NCBI GenBank assembly: GCA_964389205.1
Contig: CAYMDH010000058.1
Coordinates: forward strand, 1 to 18,219
Source of the DNA: Leptobacterium sp964389205
GTDB lineage: Bacteria > Bacteroidota > Bacteroidia > Flavobacteriales > Flavobacteriaceae
DNA length: 18,219 nucleotides
Direction: 5' to 3'
Below are positions 1 to 6,191 of the stretch, one piece after another. The position numbers and the translations under genes were made by a program. Under the pieces are notes generated by a model. The model made no database searches. It was given only the letters and a program-made list of their open reading frames with translations, and was not told the origin of the DNA. The first letter of the stretch is position 1. Each line of letters starts with the position of its first letter.

Positions 1-20
1 TATCAATCTATTAAAACTAA

Positions 21-1692
21 TCAACTCGCTTTTTATTAATCGAACTCAGGTTAATTGGGTTTTCGCAGAAGATTCCTGACTCTTTGAAGTATATGAATTA
101 TAAGGAATTAGATAGTCTTTATCAAAGAGAATGGAATGATACTTTGATAGCTTCAACCTATGCAAAAGCGTACTTATTAAAAGCAAAAGAAGAAAACGAT
201 TCAATTGAAATTGCTGATGCCTATGTTAAGTTAGGTGAAATTTCTAAAATCGAAAGAGGATTAAAATATGCAGACAGTATATTGTTAATAACAAAAAACA
301 GTTCCCATAAATCTTATCCAGCTAGAGCACATGTTTTAAAAAGTTATTTATTCTATAACAATGGTAATTACAATTTATCTCTTAAAAATTTATTGATAGT
401 AAAAGAACTGGCTACTGCAAGAAATAATTTTTGGCAAATAAACTTTGTAAAAGAATCTATAGCTAGTATTAAAAGTATATTTGGAGAACATGATGAAGCA
501 TTAAAAATTTATAAAGAATTTTATATAATTAGAAATGCAAATAAAGAAAAAAGTAATTCAGATTTTTATCAATACTTAAATATTACACTTAATCTGTCTT
601 TATCTTATGTTTAAACTAAAAAAACAGATTCGGCAGATATCTATATAAAAAAAAGGAATAGAAGAAAGCTTAAAAGTTAAAGATTCTTTTGAATATTATA
701 ATTTTGTTTCCGCTAGCGCCTATAACGAATATTTTAAAAGAAACTACCAAGCAGCTATCGATAGTTTAGATAAAGTTTTTCCTTATCATACAGATCAGAA
801 TTTAAGAATCAATCATTATCTCTATAAAGGTAGAATAGCTAAAGAGCTTAATAAGAAAGAAGAAGCTATTTTAAATTTTAAGAAACTGGATTCTATTTAT
901 GAAATTCATCAAGATCCTGTTCGGGAACTACCAGAAGTGTATCAAACTTTTATTGATTATTACAAGGCAAAAGGAGACATTCAAAACCAATTAAAATACA
1001 TCGATAAATTTATTGCTGTAGATAGTATTCTGAACGCTAACTTTAATTATTTAAGTACCAATATTACCAAACAATACGATATCCCACTTCTTATTGCTGA
1101 TAAGGAAAATCTAATCTCCCAACTAGAAAAAGAAAAGAACCAATCTACTATTGGATTCGGGATAGCTGGAGCAGTAGCTATTATTTTTGGAGGCCTTCTT
1201 TTTTATTATATCAAAAAACAAAAATTCTATAAAAAACGCTTTGAAGAAATACTGAACAATAAACCAAACACCAAATCTCAAGTTTCAAACTCTAAAGTTC
1301 AAACCCATAAAAAAATTAATAATGTTTCTGAAGAAGTCGTTGAAAAAATAAATCAAGGATTAAAAGACTTTGAAAAAGAAAAAGAATATCTAGACTCAAC
1401 TATTACCTTAAATAATTTGTCTAAAAAACTCGACACTAATTCTAATTACTTATCTAAAGTAATTAATTGCTACCAAGAAAAGAATTTTAGTAATTACCTG
1501 AATGATCTTCGCATTGAATTTGCTGTAGAGCAGCTTAAAACGAATGCGCAATTTAGACGGTATTCTGTAAAAGGCATGGCACAAGAAGTGGGTTTTAATA
1601 GTGTGGAATCATTTTCAAAAGTTTTTTATAAACGTACAGGAATTTATCCATCATACTTTTTACGAAATTTAAATAAGATTGACAACATATAA
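21..1692 (+). pseudogene. Decayed membrane TPR / AraC-type HTH regulator
   Basis: This is one ancestral gene broken in three places. Reading from base 21, the frame gives a hydrophobic stretch ending in GFSQ, like the end of a signal peptide, but it has no ATG and stops lie just upstream (12-14 and 18-20). The TPR-rich part continues to a TAA at 612-614. The frame stays coding-like after that stop until a run of eight A (647-654), where one extra base shifts it. From 655 the other frame is open to 1692 without a stop. The second part carries more helical repeats, a membrane segment near 1150-1210, a basic juxtamembrane stretch, and a C-terminal AraC-type domain with the helix VGFNSVESFSKVFYKRTG and PSYF ending. 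The whole matches the layout of the intact gene at 1862. Reading it as two separate genes would need TTG (84) and GTG (937) starts inside conserved domains. The poly-A indel alone could be a sequencing error, but the stop and the lost start argue for real decay. Confidence 0.85.
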
Positions 1693-1702
1693 ATCTCAAT
1701 GT

Positions 1703-1719
1703 ATATCGACCGACGATAT
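1703..1719. repeat. Inverted repeat ATATCG-N5-CGATAT in intergenic region
   Basis: A perfect 6-bp inverted repeat (1703-1708 and 1714-1719, loop ACCGA) lies just after the decayed regulator. The same word, CGATAT, occurs again at 1756-1761, just before the leader-like remnant. There is no T-run after it, so it is not a typical terminator. It could be a binding site for one of the adjacent AraC-type proteins, but that is a guess. Confidence 0.3.
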
Positions 1720-1763
1720 TGATTGGATGTTATTTATGTGTATTAATATTAAAATCGATATCT

Positions 1764-1865
1764 ATGAAAACAAAAAAAATCAAATCATTGCAACTTTCTA
1801 AAATGTCTATTGGAAAAACATCTAAAATATACAGTATCTTTGTTTTGCTTAAAAAACAGAGATGA
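1764..1865 (+). pseudogene. Remnant of a double-glycine leader peptide precursor gene
   Basis: A 33-codon reading frame starts MKTKKIKSLQLSKMSI. Its first 16 residues match the leaders of the precursors at 3998, 4179 and 4643 at 11 positions (M-K-T-K-x-x-K-S-L-x-L-x-K-x-S-I). After that the likeness is lost: there is no Gly-Gly site and no Cys-containing core, and the frame runs through a promoter-like sequence into the start of the next gene. Its TGA (1863-1865) overlaps the ATG of the regulator at 1862 as ATGA. The best reading is a precursor gene that lost its 3' half. It could instead be a short translated leader that couples translation to the regulator. Confidence 0.6.
1810..1842 (+). 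promoter_or_regulatory. Probable Bacteroidota promoter for the TPR-AraC regulator
   Basis: TTG at 1810-1812 and TATCTTTG at 1835-1842 fit the TTG-N17-23-TAnnTTTG consensus of this phylum with a 22-nt spacer. Transcription would start roughly 12 nt before the ATG at 1862, giving a very short leader. The promoter lies inside the leader-peptide remnant. Confidence 0.55.
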
Positions 1866-3562
1866 AAACTTCTAATTTACCTTTCTTTATTAGCACCTGT
1901 TTTCTTTTAATGGCTTCAACCCAAATTTTAGGTCAGCAATCTATTAATGAGCATACTTCAAAGGGTTTTCTGGAACATATTTTAAAGAACAAACATTCAA
2001 ATCCTACGCTTGCTAAAATATATGCAGATAGTTTATTAATAAAAAGCAAGCGAGAAAATAATCTGAATGGGATATTTAATGCCTTGCACCAATTAGGGAG
2101 AATAGCAAATATAGAAGGTAATTATCCAGACGCATTACTAAACGCAGAGAAAGCCATAGAGGTTGCTAAAGGTATAAATAATAAAAAGTATTTATTTGAA
2201 GGGTTTCTTACTAAAGGAAATGCGCTAGTGTATTTAGGAGATAATAAAAAAGCTTTAGACATTTATCTAGAAGCATTAGTTATTGCTAAAGAATATAATA
2301 ATGTTGGTTTTGAAATTAAAGCTTCTGCAAGTGTTGCTAAAGTAAAAAGGAGAGTTGGACAATATGAAGATGCTCTTGAGATATATCAAAACAATTTAAA
2401 AATTGCTATCTCTAAAGATTTTAAAGACCCTTTAATTGCTATTAATTCTTATATGGGTGTTGGAGGCACTTATTTACGACTTAACCAACCTGATTCTACT
2501 ATACATTACAGTGCTATTGGTTTACAAAAAAGCCAAGCTATAAATGATATAGAAGGAGCCAGCTACTTTTACAATGATATGGGCATGGCATATTTTAAAA
2601 AGAAGCAATACAAAAATGCCATTTTATATCTAGAAAAAGCAGAAAAAATTATTCTCAAACTAAATAACCAAACACGTTTAACAGAAACTTATTATTTTAC
2701 AGGAAGTTCATATCATCAATTGAAAAATGACAGTAAAGCCATTTTTTATTTAAAAGAAGTAGAATCTATTGTCAATATACAAAACAAAGGCAAAGAGAAT
2801 AGTTTTAACCCACCTGAATTATTACCCACTTATAAATTATTGGCAGATATTTATAAAGAACTATTAAATAAAGATGTTTCTTCTCTCTATATTGAAAAAT
2901 ATGTAGCTCTAGACAAACAAAATGATGAACACAAAGACAGTGTGGTAAAGAAACTATTTAGTTCTAAAGAAGATGAGGTAAAATCATTAACTACCATTGC
3001 TTCAAAACAAAAACTTCAATTAAAATATTTGATCCCTATTACTGTTGCTATTTTATTGTTGTTTGTTTTTTTTCTGATGAAATTTTTAAAAGTAAAAAAA
3101 CAGCATAAAATAGTATTTAATAAATTATTAAAAAGCATTGAAGAAAAAGAAGAAAAGAAGAGTAAACAAAAAGAATTAATTATTCAAGATGAAAAAGTAA
3201 ATAGTATACTGGAAAAGTTGGAAAAGTTAGAAGCGTCTGAATATTTTTTAAATGCTAATTGCAACCTTCAAAATATGGCTAAAAAGATAAAAACAAACAC
3301 TACCTATCTCTCCAAAATCATTAGCACCTATAAAAGTAAAAGTTTTTACGAATATATTAATGACCTTCGCATCCAATACGCTTTAAAACGTCTTAAAGAT
3401 GATGCCAAATTTAGAAACTATTCTATTAAACATATTTCAAAAGAGATAGGGTACAAAAGTGCTAATTCATTTACCAAATACTTTAAAGCGCATACAAAGC
3501 TATATCCGTCTTATTATATTCAAAATATTATTAAAAACAATGGAAACAACAACTCAAATTAA
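1862..3562 (+). CDS. Membrane-anchored TPR / AraC-type transcriptional regulator
   Basis: The 566-residue product starts with a signal peptide (about 1-25, ending LGQQ). About six TPR-like helical repeats follow (for example GNYPDALLNAEKAIEVAK, GDNKKALDIYLEALVIAK and GQYEDALEIYQNNLKIA), then a single membrane helix near 390-411 with Lys-rich residues on its far side. A charged linker leads to a C-terminal AraC-type double helix-turn-helix (about 465-560; the second motif reads IGYKSANSFTKYFKAHT, then YPSYY). Signal peptide and positive charges imply TPRs in the periplasm and DNA binding in the cytoplasm. TPR-plus-AraC one-component regulators of this kind are common in Flavobacteriia. The gene is paralogous to the decayed one upstream and lies directly before five small precursor genes, so control of those peptides is a reasonable inference. 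No ligand can be read from the sequence. The ATG at 1862 is chosen because it begins the signal peptide. Confidence 0.9.
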   Translation: MKTSNLPFFISTCFLLMASTQILGQQSINEHTSKGFLEHILKNKHSNPTLAKIYADSLLIKSKRENNLNGIFNALHQLGRIANIEGNYPDALLNAEKAIEVAKGINNKKYLFEGFLTKGNALVYLGDNKKALDIYLEALVIAKEYNNVGFEIKASASVAKVKRRVGQYEDALEIYQNNLKIAISKDFKDPLIAINSYMGVGGTYLRLNQPDSTIHYSAIGLQKSQAINDIEGASYFYNDMGMAYFKKKQYKNAILYLEKAEKIILKLNNQTRLTETYYFTGSSYHQLKNDSKAIFYLKEVESIVNIQNKGKENSFNPPELLPTYKLLADIYKELLNKDVSSLYIEKYVALDKQNDEHKDSVVKKLFSSKEDEVKSLTTIASKQKLQLKYLIPITVAILLLFVFFLMKFLKVKKQHKIVFNKLLKSIEEKEEKKSKQKELIIQDEKVNSILEKLEKLEASEYFLNANCNLQNMAKKIKTNTTYLSKIISTYKSKSFYEYINDLRIQYALKRLKDDAKFRNYSIKHISKEIGYKSANSFTKYFKAHTKLYPSYYIQNIIKNNGNNNSN

Positions 3563-3583
3563 ATAATTTGAGCTTCTTTTTTT
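3553..3583 (+). terminator. Rho-independent terminator after the TPR-AraC gene
   Basis: CTCAAATTA (3553-3561) pairs with TAATTTGAG (3564-3572), followed by CTTC and a run of T. The hairpin overlaps the stop codon of the regulator. It separates the regulator transcript from the peptide genes. Confidence 0.7.
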
Positions 3584-3656
3584 ATTTAAGAATTCTGTAT
3601 TTATAGGTAAAAGAAGTACCTTATTCAATGAAAATTTATAAATCAAATATTTTTTT

Positions 3657-3800
3657 ATGAAAAAAAAGTCTTTAAAAAAAATCAACTTTAAAAAAACAAT
3701 AATCTCAAAAACCATAAAGGGAGGAACACGAACACATGGCCCACTTACGAATGAAGGTAGTGGAATAAATACTTTCTGCGATGGAGTAGAATGCTATTAG
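3657..3800 (+). CDS. Small GG-leader peptide precursor 1 (47 aa)
   Basis: This short gene encodes a very basic 23-residue leader (MKKKSLKKINFKKTIIS..., ending IKGG) and a 24-residue core that is hydrophilic at first and ends NTFCDGVECY, with two Cys. The Lys-rich leader with a final Lys-Gly-Gly is the pattern of Bacteroidota natural-product precursors (the GG-Bacteroidales type) and of peptides cut after a double glycine on export. It differs in leader and core from the other four precursors, but shares the KGG junction, size and position. A strong terminator follows 26 nt after the stop. A 10-codon frame starting at 3628 ends in an ATGA overlap with this start. What modification or activity the peptide has cannot be told from the sequence. 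Confidence 0.7.
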   Translation: MKKKSLKKINFKKTIISKTIKGGTRTHGPLTNEGSGINTFCDGVECY

Positions 3801-3826
3801 TACTTTCATAATCAACAACTTAAAAC

Positions 3827-3859
3827 AAAAAAGCCAGAAATTATATTTCTGGCTTTTTT
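3827..3859 (+). terminator. Strong Rho-independent terminator after precursor 1
   Basis: A perfect 15-bp stem (3827-3841 with 3845-3859, core GCCAGAAAT/ATTTCTGGC) with a 3-nt loop and T-run. Because of the flanking A and T runs it could work in both directions. Precursor 1 is therefore its own transcript, separate from the group starting at 3998. The gap from here to 3998 shows no further gene. Confidence 0.9.
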
Positions 3860-3995
3860 GTTTTAATTACATTTCTAAACACCTCCTCAAGGCATCTAAA
3901 ATTTACTTCTTTTGAGCTGCCATTGCTTTTTTTCAAGAAACATCTTCTCTAAATTTCGATAACAGAATATAAATACATAATCTTAAATCATTTAT

Positions 3996-4047
3996 TTATG
4001 AAAACTAAAAATGTGAAATCATTAAAATTGGTAAAGGCTTCTATTGC
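3996..4047 (+). repeat. Leader-coding repeat, copy 1 of 2 (52 bp exact)
   Basis: These 52 bases are identical to 4177-4228. They cover the two bases before the ATG and the first 16 and two-thirds codons of the precursors at 3998 and 4179. The two genes diverge right after it. Confidence 0.95.
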
Positions 4048-4144
4048 CAATCTTGAAAAGGCAAGTCTTGAAAAGTTTAAAGGAGGTCGTGCTTCTGGGT
4101 GTGGTTTTCCAACTTTTTGCGAAAATGCTTGTCATCAACATTAA
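3998..4144 (+). CDS. Small GG-leader peptide precursor 2 (48 aa)
   Basis: The product has a 30-residue leader (MKTKNVKSLKLVKASIANLE..., ending FKGG) and an 18-residue core, RASGCGFPTFCENACHQH, with three Cys spaced C-x5-C-x3-C. The same core frame (S-G-C-G-aromatic-x-T-F-C-E-x-small-C) occurs in the precursors at 4179 and 4643, so these three form one subfamily. The core has only two Ser/Thr for three Cys, which fits disulfides or Cys-based modification as well as lanthionines. The start is fixed by the conserved leader and by the shared upstream sequence AAATCATTTATTTATG. No modification or export gene is adjacent. It is expected to be cut after Gly-Gly by a C39-type peptidase encoded elsewhere. 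Confidence 0.8.
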   Translation: MKTKNVKSLKLVKASIANLEKASLEKFKGGRASGCGFPTFCENACHQH

Positions 4145-4176
4145 AACAATTAATCATTAACTATTAAATCATTTAC

Positions 4177-4228
4177 TTATGAAAACTAAAAATGTGAAAT
4201 CATTAAAATTGGTAAAGGCTTCTATTGC
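4177..4228 (+). repeat. Leader-coding repeat, copy 2 of 2 (52 bp exact)
   Basis: Identical to 3996-4047. It overlaps by 8 bp (4221-4228) the start of a different exact repeat shared with the gene at 4643, which marks the crossover zone of a mosaic gene. Confidence 0.95.
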
Positions 4229-4328
4229 GAATCTTGAAAAAGCAAACCTTACAGAAATTAAGGGAGGAAACACCTATTCTGGTTGCGGCTATGAGACTTT
4301 TTGCGAAAGATCTTGCTATTTACGTTAA
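4179..4328 (+). CDS. Small GG-leader peptide precursor 3 (49 aa), mosaic copy
   Basis: The product has a 30-residue leader ending IKGG and a 19-residue core, NTYSGCGYETFCERSCYLR, with three Cys in the C-x5-C-x3-C pattern and four Ser/Thr. The protein is identical in all 49 residues to that of the gene at 4643. At DNA level its first 14 codons match the gene at 3998 exactly and differ from the 4643 gene at four third-codon positions, while codon 15 to beyond the stop is identical to the 4643 gene. It is therefore a recombinant of its two neighbours. It starts 34 nt after the stop of precursor 2, so the two are probably cotranscribed. Function is unknown; a RiPP-type or secreted signalling peptide is likely. 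Confidence 0.8.
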   Translation: MKTKNVKSLKLVKASIANLEKANLTEIKGGNTYSGCGYETFCERSCYLR

Positions 4329-4343
4329 CACATTAAATTTATT
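4221..4343 (+). repeat. Precursor-gene direct repeat, copy 1 of 2 (123 bp exact)
   Basis: These 123 bases are identical to 4685-4807. They cover codons 15-49, the stop and 15 bases of the 3' flank. Perfect identity including silent and non-coding positions points to recent duplication or gene conversion. Confidence 0.95.
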
Positions 4344-4362
4344 AAATTAAAATCTTTTAATC

Positions 4363-4545
4363 ATGAAAAAATCAAAAACTTTAAAATTATCATTGAATAA
4401 AAACGTGGTGTCTAAACTAGATCAAGACATTGTAAAAGGAGGAATGCATTTTGGTGGTGGTGGACGCCATACATGTCCAAATGTAACCTGCAATACTTGC
4501 ACAACGGCTCTTTTTACCGCTTGTGAAGGGAAACATTGCTTCTAA
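4363..4545 (+). CDS. Cys/Thr-rich GG-leader peptide precursor 4 (60 aa)
   Basis: The leader (MKKSKTLKLSLNKNVVSKLD..., ending IVKGG, 27 residues) has the L-x-L-N-K-x-V-V spacing seen in Bacteroidota class I lanthipeptide-type leaders. The 33-residue core starts with a Gly-rich stretch (GGGG after MHF), then has five Cys and six Thr, with three Thr-Cys pairs (HTC, VTC, NTC). This is the most lanthipeptide-like core of the cluster, since Thr residues could be dehydrated and joined to Cys. No dehydratase or cyclase gene (LanB/LanC or LanM) lies in the window, so modification is inference. The gene starts 34 nt after precursor 3 and is followed by a weak terminator-like hairpin. Confidence 0.8.
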   Translation: MKKSKTLKLSLNKNVVSKLDQDIVKGGMHFGGGGRHTCPNVTCNTCTTALFTACEGKHCF

Positions 4546-4552
4546 AAAAGAC

Positions 4553-4585
4553 GAGGCTATCAATTTTAATACCTCTGTATTTTCT
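4553..4585 (+). terminator. Weak terminator-like hairpin after precursor 4
   Basis: GAGGCTAT (4553-4560) can pair with ATACCTC (4569-4575) with one bulged C, followed by the U-rich TGTATTTTC. The stem is short and imperfect, so partial read-through to the gene at 4643 is possible. Confidence 0.3.
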
Positions 4586-4642
4586 TAAAGGCATTCTAAC
4601 TGATATCTAAATAACATTTATTAACTATTAAATCATTTATTT

Positions 4643-4792
4643 ATGAAAACCAAAAATGTAAAATCATTAAAATTGGTAAAAGCATCTATTGCGAATCTTG
4701 AAAAAGCAAACCTTACAGAAATTAAGGGAGGAAACACCTATTCTGGTTGCGGCTATGAGACTTTTTGCGAAAGATCTTGCTATTTACGTTAA
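4643..4792 (+). CDS. Small GG-leader peptide precursor 5 (49 aa), identical to precursor 3
   Basis: This gene encodes the same 49 residues as the gene at 4179 (leader ending IKGG, core NTYSGCGYETFCERSCYLR). Only four silent third-position differences separate them, all within codons 3-14. It shares with 4179 the upstream block ATTAACTATTAAATCATTTA and the 15 bases after the stop. A perfect terminator follows about 40 nt later and closes the cluster. Keeping two genes for one identical peptide suggests either selection for dose or a very recent duplication. Confidence 0.8.
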   Translation: MKTKNVKSLKLVKASIANLEKANLTEIKGGNTYSGCGYETFCERSCYLR

Positions 4793-4807
4793 CACATTAA
4801 ATTTATT
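4685..4807 (+). repeat. Precursor-gene direct repeat, copy 2 of 2 (123 bp exact)
   Basis: Identical to 4221-4343, in the same orientation, 464 bp further on. Recombination between the copies would delete precursor 4. Confidence 0.95.
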
Positions 4808-4832
4808 GTGTTTTACGCTAGAAGTTAAGTTT

Positions 4833-4870
4833 AACACCTCTAATAAAAATTATTAGAGGTGTTTATTTTA
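4833..4870 (+). terminator. Terminator closing the peptide cluster
   Basis: A perfect 14-bp stem, AACACCTCTAATAA (4833-4846) with TTATTAGAGGTGTT (4850-4863), with an AAA loop and the T-rich tail TATTTTA. The minus-strand lipoprotein gene ends at 4892, so the same hairpin may also stop that convergent transcript. Confidence 0.85.
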
Positions 4871-4891
4871 TAGCAATTTTCTTTTCTTTTT

Positions 4892-5371
4892 TTAAAGACG
4901 ATCAAAAGTTAGTGTTGTCATTACGCTATCATCTAACTCAAGATCTCCTACTCCAAATAAGTTTCCACCTAAGATAAGTGTATCATCATCTATGTTAATT
5001 GCAGTTACTGTTATTAAAATACCTACTTCTAAAGACCAAGTACCTATAGTAGATGTTGTAGTCTCTAGGCATTCAAAACTGGTTCCTGTCATATCTACAT
5101 TAAATTCAATATCCAGAGCTTCAGAATTAAAAGTGCCATTTTCATCAAAGCTAAGTACAATATTAAAACAAGGAATTTCGTCTAAAAGTTCTTCAGAGGC
5201 TTCTTCATCTAGATTAAAATCTATAGCTTCAGAAAAACGAAATGATGTTAAATCCCAACTCCCAATAATAGAAGCTGCATTGGTTTCTTCTGCTATAACA
5301 TCTTCAGAATCATCAAAAGTACATGCGTATGAGAAAACGACGATAAAAACTAAAAGTAATTTCGATTTCAT
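4892..5371 (-). CDS. Lipocalin-like lipoprotein (159 aa)
   Basis: The product begins with a hydrophobic signal (MKSKLLLVFIVVFSYAC) with a Cys near residue 17, as in a lipoprotein signal of the loose Bacteroidota type. The mature part is acidic. It contains IIGSWDLTSFRF near the start, a central LSFDENGTF and a later TIGTWSLE, ending TLTFDRL. The G-x-W start, FDENGTF turn and second GTW repeat are typical of the small lipocalin-like (calycin) lipoproteins frequent in Flavobacteriia. The ligand and role of these are generally unknown. It is convergent with the peptide cluster and has no evident functional link to it. Confidence 0.8.
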   Translation of the reverse strand: MKSKLLLVFIVVFSYACTFDDSEDVIAEETNAASIIGSWDLTSFRFSEAIDFNLDEEASEELLDEIPCFNIVLSFDENGTFNSEALDIEFNVDMTGTSFECLETTTSTIGTWSLEVGILITVTAINIDDDTLILGGNLFGVGDLELDDSVMTTLTFDRL

Positions 5372-5634
5372 GATTTAAGGGCTTTTTAAGTAGTATACTA
5401 ACGTAACTTATAAAAAAAAAGTATCCTGATAACCAATAAGATATATTTCTTCAAAAATTTATCTTTTTTAATCTAAAATCAACTCATGTTAATAATTTTA
5501 TTAATAATGATTGTTTTTTGTGTAATATATTTAGATTGAAACCAGTATAAACAAAGACTTTTACTATACAGAGCTTTTAAATTTATTGTTATCAAAATCA
5601 AAGATTTATCCAATGTAAAATATTCATATCCATG
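5372..5634. other. Intergenic region, no gene seen
   Basis: This AT-rich spacer lies between the divergently oriented lipoprotein and rplM genes (the whole gap to the rplM start is 364 nt). It has no coding-like frame. It must hold the promoter of the lipoprotein gene on the minus strand, but I see no clear TAnnTTTG match there. The right end leads into the rplM promoter. Confidence 0.6.
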
Positions 5635-5665
5635 TTTGTTATTACCATTTATAGTTGTACATTTG
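5635..5665 (+). promoter_or_regulatory. Promoter of the rplM-rpsI operon
   Basis: TTTG at 5635-5638 and TACATTTG at 5658-5665, separated by 19 nt, match the Bacteroidota consensus (TTTG around -33 and TAnnTTTG around -7) fully. Transcription should start near 5672. Confidence 0.8.
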
Positions 5666-5671
5666 CACCCC

Positions 5672-5735
5672 TTAAACCCAATAGCATTTCGTAATTGGGA
5701 AGGAAAATATTGTTTAATTATATAAAAAAGTTAGT
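5672..5735 (+). promoter_or_regulatory. Possible ribosomal protein L13 leader in the rplM 5' UTR
   Basis: The inferred leader of about 64 nt begins with a hairpin, CCCAAT (5677-5682) with ATTGGG (5694-5699), then a purine stretch (AAGGAAAA) and an AT-rich run to the GTG start. Autoregulatory L13 leaders have been proposed for Bacteroidia, and position and size fit, but I cannot confirm the consensus by eye. Confidence 0.35.
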
Positions 5736-6191
5736 GTGGACACATTAAGCTACAAAACGATCTCAGCGAACAAAGCTACTGTAAATAAGCAGTGGGTTCT
5801 TGTTGATGCAGATGGTCAGACGCTAGGTCGCCTTTCTTCTAAAGTAGCAAAGCTTCTTAGAGGAAAATACAAGCCTAATTTTACACCGCACGTTGATTGT
5901 GGAGATAATGTTGTAATTATCAACGCAGAAAAAATCAACTTAACAGGAAACAAGTGGAGCGAAAAACAATACATTCGTCACACAGGCTATCCTGGTGGTC
6001 AGAGAACACGTACTGCTAGAGAACTTTATGATAGAGATCCTGCACGTGTTGTCGAAAAATCGGTAAAAGGAATGCTCCCTAAAAATAAATTAGGTGCAGA
6101 TTTATTCCGCAATTTAAAAGTGTATGTAGGAACTGAGCACAAACAAGAAGCTCAAAAACCTGCTGCAATTAACTTAAATGATCTTAAGTAA
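5736..6191 (+). CDS. rplM: 50S ribosomal protein L13
   Basis: The 151-residue product is a full-length L13, an early-assembling protein of the large subunit that binds 23S rRNA. Recognisable segments are WVLVDADGQTLGRLSSKVA (about 21-39), the LLRGKYKPNFTPHVDCGD block, KINLTGNKW, HTGYPGGQ and VKGMLPKNKLG. The start is GTG at 5736. It gives the expected N-terminus MDTLSYKTISANKATV, and no ATG lies upstream in frame. rpsI follows with no gap, the usual pairing. Confidence 0.97.
   Translation: MDTLSYKTISANKATVNKQWVLVDADGQTLGRLSSKVAKLLRGKYKPNFTPHVDCGDNVVIINAEKINLTGNKWSEKQYIRHTGYPGGQRTRTARELYDRDPARVVEKSVKGMLPKNKLGADLFRNLKVYVGTEHKQEAQKPAAINLNDLK

Noticed and set aside
84..1692. Two separate genes, 84-614 and 937-1692
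   Set aside because: Both would need non-ATG starts within conserved domains, and the bases between 614 and 937 are coding-like in one frame or the other. A single broken gene explains all of it.
3860..3997. Possible extra small gene between precursor 1 and precursor 2
   Set aside because: No ATG-initiated frame with leader-like or conserved sequence was found on either strand.
3996..4807. CRISPR-like or mobile-element repeats
   Set aside because: The repeats are duplicated protein-coding precursor genes in frame, with irregular spacing and no spacer-repeat array, terminal inverted repeats or transposase.
4992..5378. Plus-strand frame of 128 codons opposite the lipoprotein gene
   Set aside because: The minus strand encodes a protein with a lipoprotein signal and lipocalin-like motifs. 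The plus-strand translation is Ser/Lys-rich without any domain and is a shadow.
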